Assembly: GCF_002115755.1 (NCBI RefSeq)
Contig: NZ_JFKA01000003.1
Location: 124,001-188,000 of the forward strand
Source of the DNA: Thalassospira mesophila
Lineage (GTDB): Bacteria > Pseudomonadota > Alphaproteobacteria > Rhodospirillales > Thalassospiraceae
Direction: 5' to 3'
DNA: 64,000 bases
Below the pieces are notes generated by a model, which saw only the letters and a program-made list of their open reading frames with translations, was not told the DNA's origin and searched no databases. A program made the position numbers and the translations under genes. Below, piece by piece: positions 44,390 to 53,504 of the stretch. The number at the start of each line of letters is the position of its first letter. Within the stretch, counting starts at the first letter, position 1.

Positions 44390-44421
44390 GATAAACTATC
44401 GGTCCTTTACCAAATCTTCGG

Positions 44422-44458
44422 CAACGGGATGGCATCATGTCATCCCGTTGTTTTTTTT
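44422..44458 (+). terminator. Terminator of the OmpA-family gene
   Basis: Stem caacgggatg / catcccgttg with a 9-base loop, followed by eight T residues, 32 bases past the stop: a near-ideal Rho-independent terminator. Confidence 0.95.
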
Positions 44459-44571
44459 GGATAGTCGAGATAACGGGGAAGCAGATTGTGAAAGACTGCT
44501 TGAAATGATGTCATAAACCCATACAGTCGTTTGATCGTGACGGTTGAACGAACGAAGATTCCGGGGGGAAG

Positions 44572-45252
44572 ATGAACACACAGTCGTTTTGGCAAAAGAG
44601 TGTTTTATTTGCCGTTGCTGCAGTAATAGGCTCCGGAATTTTTGGCATTTCAGCCAGTTCCGCCCGATCAGCAGAGCCAACGCCGGTTGTTCCGTTTGAA
44701 AAACTGTTCGCGCGCGAACGTGGCGATTCAAAAGTTTTGCGGTTTAACGGTTTTTCCGGTGAAATTCCCGGTAAGCGAATCAAGGCGCTGTTACGCTCCG
44801 GCCCCATTCTGGGCGACCGGGTTTTGTTATCTGAAGATGTGGCTGTTTATTTCCCCGACGGATATATTGTGCAGTCTCAGGCACGGCTGGCAAAATATGT
44901 GCCGACACCTGGCCTGAAGGCTAATCAGGTTTTGTCGCGCGCCAATCTGATGAAAAACCCGCGTTATAACCTGGTTGTGCAGTTTGATGGCGTGCTGGGA
45001 AATGAATGTGCCCGTGTTTCCTATGCACAGGGATTTGCCTCGCTGCGGATTAATCGCAGTGGCGTTATGTCGCTTGTGACCGAAAGCCCCGGCATTTTTG
45101 ATGCGGTAACGGGCGAACCCACCACGACCTATGATGTTACCAGTGCGGTTCAGCCGGTTTTCATGGGCAATAAAGGGCTGCTGCCGGACTTAATTCGCTT
45201 GTGCCAAAGCGGTACGCCGAAAGTGGCCGGAACCCTGACCGCACAAAAATAA
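44572..45252 (+). CDS. Exported hypothetical protein (226 aa)
   Basis: A 226-residue protein with a signal peptide (hydrophobic core SVLFAVAAVIGSGIFGI, cleaved near SARSA). The mature part is mixed strand/loop with no recognised domain and a pair of cysteines (NECARVSY, IRLCQSG) that could form a disulfide. A strong GGGGGGAAG ribosome site precedes the ATG. It is likely periplasmic or surface-bound, with no family known to me, and lies alone downstream of the OmpA-type gene and its terminator. Confidence 0.7.
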   Translation: MNTQSFWQKSVLFAVAAVIGSGIFGISASSARSAEPTPVVPFEKLFARERGDSKVLRFNGFSGEIPGKRIKALLRSGPILGDRVLLSEDVAVYFPDGYIVQSQARLAKYVPTPGLKANQVLSRANLMKNPRYNLVVQFDGVLGNECARVSYAQGFASLRINRSGVMSLVTESPGIFDAVTGEPTTTYDVTSAVQPVFMGNKGLLPDLIRLCQSGTPKVAGTLTAQK

Positions 45253-45358
45253 CCGCTCGGCCATTTTGTTGGCTGCCGTGATGATTGAATACCCCCTGTG
45301 ATATGCGGCAAATGCCGCGTGCGGCGCTAAGGATGCAGTGCATAGGGTTGCCGGGTAA

Positions 45359-45439
45359 CGATAACAGGCAAAACCAACAGCAGGTCATATAAAAGCCGCC
45401 CCTGATTGTGCAGGGCGGCTTTTGTTTTGCCTGTTATCG
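45359..45439. repeat. Outer 16-bp inverted repeat around the terminator
   Basis: cgataacaggcaaaac (45359-45374) and its exact complement (45424-45439) flank the inner terminator hairpin, so this stretch can form a long cruciform of two stacked stems. Confidence 0.85.
45391..45424. terminator. Bidirectional terminator nested in a larger inverted repeat
   Basis: Stem aaaagccgcccctg / cagggcggctttt with flanking A and T runs. It sits between the convergent exported-protein and CoA-binding genes. Confidence 0.85.
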
Positions 45440-45518
45440 GGCCATGGATACGACACCCGCGTGGCCCCGAAACCGGCCTGTGTTGTATCGGCGCACGCGT
45501 CGGGATCACGGGCGTATG

Positions 45519-45962
45519 TCAGTTTTTGTGCCAGTCGGCTGCAAACAGGCGGGGAATTTCAATGGCCGGGCATTTGTCCATCACCACGATCAAGCCGCTG
45601 TTTTGTGCGCGAAGGGCGGCGGTTTCATCAATCACATCCAACTGCATCCACACAGATTTTGCCTTGATGGCAATGGCTTCATCCGCCACCTGTCCGGCAT
45701 CTTCCGCCCGGCGAAAAATATCGACCATATCGATCCCCTCGGGGATATCTGCAAGGCGGGCATAAACGGTTTGGTCATGGATTGTGCCGCCTTCGTGACC
45801 CGGATTAACCGGAATGACATGAAACCCGCGCGACAGCAAAAACGCCATCACCCGGTTTGACGGACGTTCCGGTTTGGGGCTGGCACCCACCAGCGCAATG
45901 GTTCGGGTGGCGTCGAACAGCTCACGCAGGGCGGCGCTATCCGGATTGGTAAATTGGGGCAT
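45519..45962 (-). CDS. CoA-binding domain protein (YccU type)
   Basis: A 147-residue small protein with the CoA-binding Rossmann fold of the succinyl-CoA synthetase alpha family, standing alone. The core reads IALVGASPKPERPSNRVMAF and VIPVNPGHEGG, with IPEGIDMVDIFRRAED later. These YccU-like proteins bind CoA; the biological role is not known. ATG 45962 follows AAGGA. Confidence 0.88.
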   Translation of the reverse strand: MPQFTNPDSAALRELFDATRTIALVGASPKPERPSNRVMAFLLSRGFHVIPVNPGHEGGTIHDQTVYARLADIPEGIDMVDIFRRAEDAGQVADEAIAIKAKSVWMQLDVIDETAALRAQNSGLIVVMDKCPAIEIPRLFAADWHKN

Positions 45963-46215
45963 GATTTGTTCTTTCCTTTGGCGGGCAGGGGCGAAAAATC
46001 GTTCTTCACACATATGCAGACATTACCACGGCGCAATGGTGGCAGCATTGATCACGTTTTGGCAATGGCCGCCTCGCGCAGAGTTGATCACGAGTTTAAG
46101 TGACCTGGCAGGTATTTCCGCGTTGTATGGGGTGGCTATACCGCACCATATTGATGCTGCCGGGGCCGTTTTCGATTTTCCCGGTTGGCAACCCCTTTAA
46201 AACAGGCACGCGCCC

Positions 46216-47094
46216 ATGTTTCCATGGCTTGATCATTCCGGACGCTTTTCGACCTTCAAATTGATGGTGTTTGTTGCCATCCTGATACCCGGATGTGTTG
46301 TGCTGTGGCCGGTGCTGTTTCACGAAGGCGTGTCGCTTCCGATCAAGGATGCCATTCATGGCACCGGCGATTGGGCCATTCGGATGCTGCTGATTTCCCT
46401 GGCGATAACGCCGTTGCGCCGGGTGACCAAATTTACCCGGGTTGTTTTGGTGCGCCGCATGGTTGGGTTGGCGGCAATGGGCTATGCGCTGTGCCATTTG
46501 CTGCTGTATTTTATCGATCAGTCGTTTGATGTTTCGCGCATTGCCACCGAAATTCTGGTGCGAATTTATCTGACCATCGGGTTTGTCGCTGTGATGGGGC
46601 TGGTGGTGCTGGGGGTGACATCCACCAATGGCATGATGCGACGGCTGGGCCGCAATTGGGGCCGGTTGCACAAGGCCAGTTACGGTATTGCCGTTTTGGG
46701 GATTTTGCATTTTTTCATGCAATCCAAGCTTGATGTGACCGAAGCCACCTTAATGGCCGGGTTTTACCTGTGGCTGATGCTGTCGCGCTTTGCCAGCAAG
46801 ATGAACTGGAAAATGAAATCACCGGTAACTTTGCTGGGGCTGGCGGTTGCCGCCGCCCTTGGCACTGCTGCCATTGAATATGCCTGGTTTGCCATTGCCA
46901 CCGGGGTGCCGCCACTGGTGGTGTTGCAGGCCAATTTGCAGTGGATGTATCCGTTACGGCCAGCCTGGGATGTTTTGATTATTGGCTTGCTGATAACGGC
47001 ATTTCCGCTGGTCAAACAATTATGGGGCAAAATTGGCCCGCAATCGGCCAATATGCGTGTTGGCCGTGCCCGTGCTGCCAGTCGGCAAACCTGA
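46216..47094 (+). CDS. Ferric reductase-like transmembrane protein (MsrQ/YedZ-like)
   Basis: A 292-residue integral membrane protein with about seven hydrophobic segments, of the heme b-binding ferric-reductase-like family. The family pattern is visible in RMLLISLAITPLRRV, MVGLAAMGYALCHLLLYF (His in the fourth segment), RRLGRNWGRLHKASYGIAVL and ILHFFMQSKLD, which supply candidate heme histidines. MsrQ passes electrons to the MsrP methionine-sulfoxide reductase, but no msrP gene is in the window, so the partner is unknown. Confidence 0.8.
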   Translation: MFPWLDHSGRFSTFKLMVFVAILIPGCVVLWPVLFHEGVSLPIKDAIHGTGDWAIRMLLISLAITPLRRVTKFTRVVLVRRMVGLAAMGYALCHLLLYFIDQSFDVSRIATEILVRIYLTIGFVAVMGLVVLGVTSTNGMMRRLGRNWGRLHKASYGIAVLGILHFFMQSKLDVTEATLMAGFYLWLMLSRFASKMNWKMKSPVTLLGLAVAAALGTAAIEYAWFAIATGVPPLVVLQANLQWMYPLRPAWDVLIIGLLITAFPLVKQLWGKIGPQSANMRVGRARAASRQT

Positions 47095-47120
47095 TATATC
47101 CCTTGTGACGGGCGGGTGTT

Positions 47121-47756
47121 TTAAACGGCGGCGTTGGCGCGGCGTGCCAGGGCGGTTAACAGCCCGGCTGCAATCAACACCGATCCACCGGTCCGCCCCA
47201 TGATTTGCATGGCGCGCGGGCTGCGGAATTTTTCACGCATTGTACCTGCTGCCACAGCCCATAACACAACATTGACCACAGCCAGGCTGACAAAGGTTGT
47301 AATCAAAACGGCAAATTGCGGCATTATCGGCTGATGCGGAATAACAAATTGCGGCACAAAGGCGATAAAAAAGATAATGCCTTTGGGGTTTAAGGCCGTG
47401 ACCACATAGGCATGTAAAAACATGCGCGATGGGCGGTTGCGCCGGGTTTCGTCTGAATCTTCCAATTGATGGGGTTTTTCCCGCCACATTTTGACCCCCA
47501 GATAAACCAGATAGGCCGCCCCCACCAGTTTTAGCGCACTAAACGCCGTTGCCGATGCCGCCAGTAAGGCTCCGGCACCTAGCAGCGATACCGTCATCGC
47601 GGTTAAATCGCCCAGCGCCACGCCCGGCACCGTTGCCCATGCGGTTTGCCGCCCTTTGCCCAGTGCATAACTTACCACCAGCATGATTGTCGGGCCGGGA
47701 ATGGCCAGCACAATGGCACAGGCGAATGCATAGGTTGCCCAAATTTCAAATGTCAT
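47121..47756 (-). CDS. LysE/RhtB family amino-acid exporter
   Basis: A 211-residue inner-membrane exporter with six hydrophobic segments. The N-terminal VLAIPGPTIMLVVSYALGKG is the family signature, and LNPKGIIFFIAFVPQFV marks the central part. RhtB/LysE members export homoserine, threonine, lysine or related amino acids; the substrate is not determinable. ATG 47756 begins MTFEIWATYAF, with AAGGA upstream; a longer frame adds a Cys-bearing leader without support. Confidence 0.9.
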   Translation of the reverse strand: MTFEIWATYAFACAIVLAIPGPTIMLVVSYALGKGRQTAWATVPGVALGDLTAMTVSLLGAGALLAASATAFSALKLVGAAYLVYLGVKMWREKPHQLEDSDETRRNRPSRMFLHAYVVTALNPKGIIFFIAFVPQFVIPHQPIMPQFAVLITTFVSLAVVNVVLWAVAAGTMREKFRSPRAMQIMGRTGGSVLIAAGLLTALARRANAAV

Positions 47757-48336
47757 GACGGTGTCCTTGTCGGCGACGGGAATGTTCGCCACAGTGCCGC
47801 AAATTTTGCATTTTGGCAAAGCTTTGTCAGCGGCATGGGGCGGGCTGACTTTTCATGGCGGCGATCATTTTGCAAATGGAAATGATGCCCGCGCAAACGG
47901 GTTCGCAGATGCAAGTCATTCTTAACTTTGCTATCTCACGTATTCGATATTAATAATCAATTGCACATTCATCAGTCAACGAGGCGGCCAAAACCGGTTC
48001 AGAGGATTGTTTTGGAACGGGGGCCTTATGATATCCGACGACTGACATTCTTTGTGCTGTTGGCTTTGTGGCACCGCTGATGACAACAGATGCGATTTCG
48101 AGGGGACTGATTTCGTTTCTGCGCAAGCAAAGCCGAACGATACCGTGCGGCGATGGGGTCGGTGTTTGCCGAACCCGATACGTCATTTTGATGCCGCAGC
48201 TTGTTATCGCGCTGCTTTTTTCCCGTGAACACACATTTGGCCGGTTGAAAGTTTCCACCGCTTTGCCTCTGCCCGAAACGGCAGAACAGGACCGGTTTGT
48301 CCAAATTTATCTATCTGGAATATTAAGGGCACATCA
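47757..48336. other. Region between LysE and the TonB receptor
   Basis: 580 bases with the Fur-like site and no supported gene. The stretch from the promoter to the receptor ATG is about 370 bases. A 90-codon frame at 48068-48340 ends in an ATGA overlap with the receptor start but lacks a ribosome site and family features. Confidence 0.5.
47946..47964 (+). promoter_or_regulatory. Fur-box-like site
   Basis: gatattaataatcaattgc matches the Fur consensus GATAATGATAATCATTATC at 14 of 19 positions by my count and lies 373 bases before the TonB receptor ATG. An AT-rich promoter (TTAACT at 47922, AT-rich -10 within the box) overlaps it. Fur or an analogous iron regulator could repress the receptor-esterase operon here. 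Confidence 0.5.
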
Positions 48337-50562
48337 ATGACGGGTATTATTGAACAACGGGTTTTATCATCGGCATCTGGTCGTTCGCGGAACCCCGTGC
48401 GCAAGACCATGCTGATGGCGGGTTTGTATGCAGGGGTTAGTCTGGGCGCGATGTCGGTTGCCATTGCTCAGGAACAGGACAAAAAAAACACCGCACAGGC
48501 AGCCCAGGACGGTGCGATTGTGTTGGAGCCGATCCGGGTGGAAGACATTGGCGAGCGCGGCGATGGCCCGGTTCAGGGATATGTTGCCAGGCGCAGCCGG
48601 GCGGGCACAAAAACCGATACGCTTTTGATCAAAACGCCGCAGTCGGTGTCGGTGGTGCCAAGCGAACAAATCGAGGATCAACAGGCCGGTTCGGTGGCCG
48701 AGGCCCTGCGTTATTCTGCCGGGGTGTTTACCGAATATCGCGGCGGATCGAACCAGCATGACGAAATGTATGTGCGCGGTTTTTCCTATGTACCGCGTTA
48801 TCTCGATGGATTGACCTATGGTTTGGGGTCGCTTGGCCAGGTGGAGCCGTATTTTCTTGAACGGGTCGAGGTTTTACGTGGTCCGTCTTCTATTTTATAT
48901 GGTCAGGCGAACCCGGGCGGGATTGTTAATCTGGTATCAAAAAAGCCCACCGGCGAGACGGCCCGTTCGGTCGAACTGACGGCGGGGACTGATAACCTGT
49001 TTTCCACAGCAGGCGACTTTTCGGGTGTGCTTTCGGCGGAAAAAGGCATTTCGTGGCGCATGGTGGCAAAGGGAATTACCGAGGAAGAACCGGCAGGTGA
49101 TGTTGATAAAAACCGCATTGCTGTGATGCCGTCGATTAACTGGAGCCCGAACGAAAAAACCAGCCTGACAATATCGTTGATGTATCAAAATGATCCCGAT
49201 GCCGGGACGCGTAACTTTATGATGTCAAAAGGCCTGGTTACGCCAACCAGTTCCGGGTATATCCCGCAGGATTTTTATATTGGTAACCCCAATTTCGAGG
49301 AATCATCGCGCACCCAGGCATCGGCAGGGTACGAACTTGAACATGTTGTGAGCAACGGCGTGACCCTGCGCCAGAATGCCCGCTACACCATGGTAGAAAG
49401 CGACGTTAAAGCCATGGTAGGCTGGAGCACGATTGACGATCAAACCATTGATCGCCGGGCAACATCCTATAGCGATGATCTTGACCAGTTCGCTATTGAT
49501 AATCAGGCCCAGTTTGATTTTGTCACCGGTGAATTTGATCATAAGGTTCTGGTTGGGCTGGACGCGAAACATTCCGTTTATGACAACAAATATCAACGCA
49601 GTAATACATCCTATCCCATCAACTGGGTATCGCCCGATTACGGGCCAATTGGCACGGTTGTTTATGATGGCTATTCCTATGATGAACGCACCAAGGCAAC
49701 CCAGATTGGCCTTTATGTGCAAGAACAGCTTGAAATTGGCCAGTTAACGCTAAGTGCCGGTGGCCGCCATGACTGGGCCAACAGCACGTTTGAGGACCGC
49801 AAAGCCGGAACGTCTGTTGATTATTCTGACAGTGCCTTTTCGGGCCGGTTAGGGGCGATTTACAATTTCGAAAACGGGTTGGCCCCTTATGTCAGTTATA
49901 GCACTTCGTTTGAGCCGCAACTGGGCAGCAATGGCAGCGGCACCCCGTATGACCCGGTAACGGCACAGCAATATGAAGCCGGTATCAAATTTGGCCCCGA
50001 TAGCGGCCGGTATCAGCTGATTGCGTCGGTTTATCAGATTACCCAGCAAAATGTTGTGTCGCGCGACCCGGTTTCAAACCTGAGTTACCAGACCGGTGAA
50101 ATTGAAAGCACAGGCTATGAGCTTGAGGCTCATGCCGAAATTTTGGACAACCTGAATGTGGTTGCCAGTTACAGCCACATTAATGCTGAAATTTCCAAAG
50201 ATGCCAACCCTGCCAGTGTCGGGCTAAAGCGCGATCGGACCCCCGAAGATCAGGCATCGCTGTGGTTAAAGCAGGATCTGATATCGGGGGTGTTTGATGG
50301 TTTGGGGCTGGGGGCCGGGGTGCGTTATATCGGCGAAAGTACCGATCGCACCAACACCATCAAGGTTTCCGACGTAACTTTATTTGATGCCATGATCAGT
50401 TATGATCTTGGTGTTGTTTCAAGCACGTTTGAAGGGGCAAAATTGCAGGTCAATGCCATCAATCTGGCTGATGACACCTATGTTGCCAGTTGTGCAGGCG
50501 CAACATCGTGCTTTTACGGAACCGGGCGTACGGTAATGGCGTCGCTGAAATACAGCTGGTAA
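48337..50562 (+). CDS. TonB-dependent siderophore receptor
   Basis: A 741-residue outer-membrane receptor of the FhuA/FoxA-like siderophore group. After a long signal region (about 1-45) comes a TonB-box-like part, then the plug domain (LIKTPQSVSVVPSEQIEDQQ; EMYVRGFSYVPRYLDGL; RVEVLRGPSSILYGQANPGG), and the 22-strand barrel ending in an aromatic residue (SLKYSW). The RGPSSILYGQANPGG motif is diagnostic. The ligand is not readable, though the exported esterase 17 bases downstream suggests an esterified or catecholate-type siderophore. A likely Fur box lies upstream. Confidence 0.93.
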   Translation: MTGIIEQRVLSSASGRSRNPVRKTMLMAGLYAGVSLGAMSVAIAQEQDKKNTAQAAQDGAIVLEPIRVEDIGERGDGPVQGYVARRSRAGTKTDTLLIKTPQSVSVVPSEQIEDQQAGSVAEALRYSAGVFTEYRGGSNQHDEMYVRGFSYVPRYLDGLTYGLGSLGQVEPYFLERVEVLRGPSSILYGQANPGGIVNLVSKKPTGETARSVELTAGTDNLFSTAGDFSGVLSAEKGISWRMVAKGITEEEPAGDVDKNRIAVMPSINWSPNEKTSLTISLMYQNDPDAGTRNFMMSKGLVTPTSSGYIPQDFYIGNPNFEESSRTQASAGYELEHVVSNGVTLRQNARYTMVESDVKAMVGWSTIDDQTIDRRATSYSDDLDQFAIDNQAQFDFVTGEFDHKVLVGLDAKHSVYDNKYQRSNTSYPINWVSPDYGPIGTVVYDGYSYDERTKATQIGLYVQEQLEIGQLTLSAGGRHDWANSTFEDRKAGTSVDYSDSAFSGRLGAIYNFENGLAPYVSYSTSFEPQLGSNGSGTPYDPVTAQQYEAGIKFGPDSGRYQLIASVYQITQQNVVSRDPVSNLSYQTGEIESTGYELEAHAEILDNLNVVASYSHINAEISKDANPASVGLKRDRTPEDQASLWLKQDLISGVFDGLGLGAGVRYIGESTDRTNTIKVSDVTLFDAMISYDLGVVSSTFEGAKLQVNAINLADDTYVASCAGATSCFYGTGRTVMASLKYSW

Positions 50563-50579
50563 ACGGGGTGCCAATTCGA

Positions 50580-52313
50580 ATGTTACGTTCATATTTGATG
50601 ATGCTGGGTGTTTTGGTGACGGGGGTGGCAGTTGTGCTGGTCCCCCCGGCACCGCAGCGCGCTCTGGCACAGGACACCCGGATGACAAACGAAAATGCCG
50701 TTATTAAAGGCGGGGCGCTTCAGGCGCTCTTGCCTGCACGGGATGCTGTTCGCATTATTCCGCTTGCCACCCAAAACGCCGATTATGTGCGGGGCACGAT
50801 TGATACCGGGAATACCGCAATTGATCTGGAACTGGTGGATGGGAAGGGCGGTGCCTTGCGCCGGTTGCTTTGGCAATCGACCGGCAAGGGCGAATTTCAG
50901 TTTGTTGCTCCTGACGGGGAGGTGGCCCTTCGATTAACGCAGGCCGGGGCAGATTTCACCGCTTATGATATCGAAGACAAGGTTTCTGATGCGGGTGCGG
51001 GCAATGGCGGCACCGGGAATGCAACCGGGTTTGATCTGCAAATATCGATGCATGTTCCCATCGACCGGCAGGTCGTGGCTCCGGCGCCGCGCTATCAAAG
51101 CCAGTTAATAACGCAGGCGGATCACGTGGTTGCCGCAGGCGGGGCGACCGATGGTTTTTGGCAGCATGCCGCCCTTGTCGGTACCCCGCTTGTTGAAACC
51201 GGGCTGACGCCACCTGGCACCGTTCTAATGACATTTGTCTATCGCGGGGCGCAGCGCAATGTGCGTTTGTTTGGTGCGCCGTCTGGCAATCATGAATATC
51301 TGGACCGGCTGGGGCAATCCGACATCTGGTTTAAAAGTTTCGTGGTGCCAAGATCGACCCGGATGTCCTATCAACTGGCACCCGATGTGCCTGATATTCC
51401 CGGTTCGGCCCGCGATCAGCGGATGGCGATTTTGGCAACGGCGCAGCAAGACCCGCTTAACAGGGCCGCATGGCCCGCCGATGGGCCTGACGACTTTAAC
51501 CGTCAATCGACAATTGCCTTGGCCGATGCACCGGTGCAGCCGGGCATGGTGGCCCCCAATCAAACTGTGAAGCCGGGGCGGTTGGTGCATCACCGGGTTG
51601 ATAGCGCGATACTGGGCAACCAGCGCGATGTCTATATTTATACGCCAGCCGGGTTTAACCCGCACAACCCCGAAAATCTGTTGCTGTTTGTGTTTGATGC
51701 CAAGGCGTATCTGACGAAAATTCCCACTCCGGCGATTTTGGATAATCTGATTGCCGGGCATAAACTGCCGCCGGTCATGGCCGTGTTTATCAGCAATCCC
51801 GATGCCGATGCACGAGCCGATGAATTGCCGGCAAACCCGGCCTTTGCTGATGCGATGGCGACTGAATTTTTGCCGTGGGTTATTGATGAAACCGGGATAA
51901 AGGCACAGGCTGCGCGAACGGTGTTGGCCGGGTCCAGTTATGGCGGGTTGGCGGCGGCAACGGTTGCCTTGCGCCATCCGGATGTTTTTGGCAATGCGCT
52001 TTGCATGTCGGGGTCGTTCTGGTGGCATCCGCGCGAAGCGGCCCCCAAGGACGAAGAATTTGTCGCGCGCCGGGTGGTTAACCAGCCTGTCGTGCCGGTA
52101 CGCTTTTTTCTAAGTGCCGGGCTGTTTGAAACCGGGCATAGCGGGGTCGGCGGTATTATCGATACCAACCGCCATTTGCGCGATGTGCTGGAAGCTAAAA
52201 ACTACGATGTGCATTATCGCGAATTTGCTGGCGGGCATGATTATCTGGTGTGGCGGGGCGCGCTGGCCGACGGGTTGATTGATTTGTTTGGCACAGGTGT
52301 TTTGCGCCAGTAA
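50580..52313 (+). CDS. Exported enterochelin-esterase-like alpha/beta hydrolase
   Basis: A 577-residue protein with a signal peptide (MLRSYLMMLGVLVTGVAVVL, cut after RALA). The N-terminal half has Enterochelin_N-like beta segments (GTVLMTFVYRGAQRNVRLFG). The C-terminal half is the esterase: YIYTPAGFNPHNPENLLLFV, the nucleophile elbow LAGSSYGGLAAATVALRHPD, and a final His segment (EFAGGHDYLVWR). In E. coli the classic Fes esterase acts in the cytosol, while IroE-type enzymes act in the periplasm; the signal peptide here points to periplasmic hydrolysis. It is co-transcribed with the receptor. Confidence 0.9.
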   Translation: MLRSYLMMLGVLVTGVAVVLVPPAPQRALAQDTRMTNENAVIKGGALQALLPARDAVRIIPLATQNADYVRGTIDTGNTAIDLELVDGKGGALRRLLWQSTGKGEFQFVAPDGEVALRLTQAGADFTAYDIEDKVSDAGAGNGGTGNATGFDLQISMHVPIDRQVVAPAPRYQSQLITQADHVVAAGGATDGFWQHAALVGTPLVETGLTPPGTVLMTFVYRGAQRNVRLFGAPSGNHEYLDRLGQSDIWFKSFVVPRSTRMSYQLAPDVPDIPGSARDQRMAILATAQQDPLNRAAWPADGPDDFNRQSTIALADAPVQPGMVAPNQTVKPGRLVHHRVDSAILGNQRDVYIYTPAGFNPHNPENLLLFVFDAKAYLTKIPTPAILDNLIAGHKLPPVMAVFISNPDADARADELPANPAFADAMATEFLPWVIDETGIKAQAARTVLAGSSYGGLAAATVALRHPDVFGNALCMSGSFWWHPREAAPKDEEFVARRVVNQPVVPVRFFLSAGLFETGHSGVGGIIDTNRHLRDVLEAKNYDVHYREFAGGHDYLVWRGALADGLIDLFGTGVLRQ

Positions 52314-52324
52314 AATATCATGAC

Positions 52325-52475
52325 TAATACCAAACCTCATTGATCGAAATCGATCAATGAGGCCCTCAGTCGGCGGGCGGGCTTCTCTGAACCCCTTGCC
52401 TTTCGCGGCACAAGCCGCGCGGCGCCGTCGCGCCTAACCAGTTCCCCATGAGTTCCTTATAGAGAACTGGTATAA
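52325..52475. repeat. Structured intergenic sequence with inverted repeats
   Basis: Contains cctcattgatcg / cgatcaatgagg (perfect 12 bp, 4-base gap) and accagttc / gaactggt, framed by taatacca and tggtataa, which are complementary at 7 of 8 positions. It could be a small repeated element, but I see no full second copy in the window. Short similar starts (taatacca) occur after 25418 and near 55066. Confidence 0.4.
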
Positions 52476-52496
52476 AATATCATGCGACAGGCGTCG

Positions 52497-52538
52497 ATAT
52501 GGCGGCATTTTCACATTTGAAATGCCGCCATATTTTTT
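52497..52538. terminator. Terminator between the esterase and enoyl-CoA hydratase genes
   Basis: Perfect 14-base-pair stem atatggcggcattt with a 9-base loop and a T-run after it. It lies between convergent genes; the rightward direction has the better T-run. Confidence 0.92.
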
Positions 52539-52545
52539 GCACAGG

Positions 52546-53343
52546 TTATTCGTGGCGCCATGTCGGGGGACGTTTTTCAACAAAGGCCCCGATGCCTTCG
52601 CCAGCATCAGTGGTTTGCATATTTGCCGTCATCACCGATGACGCATAGTCATAAGCGGCGTTTAGCGGCATTTCGATCTGGCGGTAAAAAGCTTCCTTGC
52701 CGATTTTAACGGTCGATGCCGATTTGGCCGCAATTTTTTCGGCCAGTTCCTGCGTCACATTTTCCAGCATGTCATCGGCAACCACATCGGAAATCAGGCC
52801 CATTTGCCATGCCTGATCTGCCGTAATCGGGTCGCCGGTTAATAACATGCGCATGGCATGTTTACGGCCGATATTGCGCGATAATGCCACCATCGGGGTT
52901 GAGCAAAACAGGCCAATATTAACCCCCGGAGTGGCAAAACGGGCACTTTGCGTGGCCACGGCAAGGTCGCAACTGGCCACCAGCTGGCACCCGGCGGCGG
53001 TGGCCATACCATGGACTCGGGCGATAACAGGCTGGGGCAGGGTCACAATGCGGACCATCAAGTCGCTGCATTGGGCAAACAGCGCGGCATGGCCATCGCA
53101 ATGCGAAATAGTTTTGAGTTCTTTCAAGTCATGGCCTGCGCAAAATACCGGACCATTTGCCGCCAGAATTACAGCGTGAATAGTGCGGTCAGTTGCAATG
53201 GCTTCAAGTTCTGCGTGTAATGCTTCCATCATCTGGGAGGATAGAGCGTTACGCCTTTCGGGGGTGTCCATAATGATTGTAGCGACCGAATCATTATCCT
53301 CCCGAAGTAGATAATTTCCGGTCATAGTGTTTTTTAAGGTCAT
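52546..53343 (-). CDS. Enoyl-CoA hydratase/isomerase family protein
   Basis: A 265-residue crotonase-fold enzyme. Segments: TPERRNALSSQMMEALHAEL, the oxyanion-hole region ANGPVFCAGHDLKELK, and GMATAAGCQLVASCDLAVA. The catalytic Glu position in the second motif is not obvious to me, and the protein resembles the ECHDC3 subgroup, whose activity is unclear. A strong GGGAGG ribosome site precedes the ATG at 53343. It is transcribed alone. Confidence 0.9.
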   Translation of the reverse strand: MTLKNTMTGNYLLREDNDSVATIIMDTPERRNALSSQMMEALHAELEAIATDRTIHAVILAANGPVFCAGHDLKELKTISHCDGHAALFAQCSDLMVRIVTLPQPVIARVHGMATAAGCQLVASCDLAVATQSARFATPGVNIGLFCSTPMVALSRNIGRKHAMRMLLTGDPITADQAWQMGLISDVVADDMLENVTQELAEKIAAKSASTVKIGKEAFYRQIEMPLNAAYDYASSVMTANMQTTDAGEGIGAFVEKRPPTWRHE

Positions 53344-53504
53344 TTTTTCCTCCCTGCATCGATTTATACTGCAAGTTATTGTTTGTTTGTCATAGCATGA
53401 AAATTGTGGTTGCTGTTATCACTTCAGTCAGCATTGGCTGGCAGAGTTGAGGACAGGCATAAACAGCCGATATCCGCAACATTTGCCGGCATCAGGTGAC
53501 TGTC

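Noticed and set aside
48068-48340. 90-codon frame ending in an ATGA overlap with the TonB receptor start
   Set aside because: Starts at GTG with no ribosome site and no family features; the overlap could be chance. Kept only as a possible leader peptide.
51225-52028. 267-codon antisense frame over the siderophore esterase
   Set aside because: It overlaps a clear alpha/beta hydrolase gene and encodes a biased His/Arg/Gln-rich product with no known domain.
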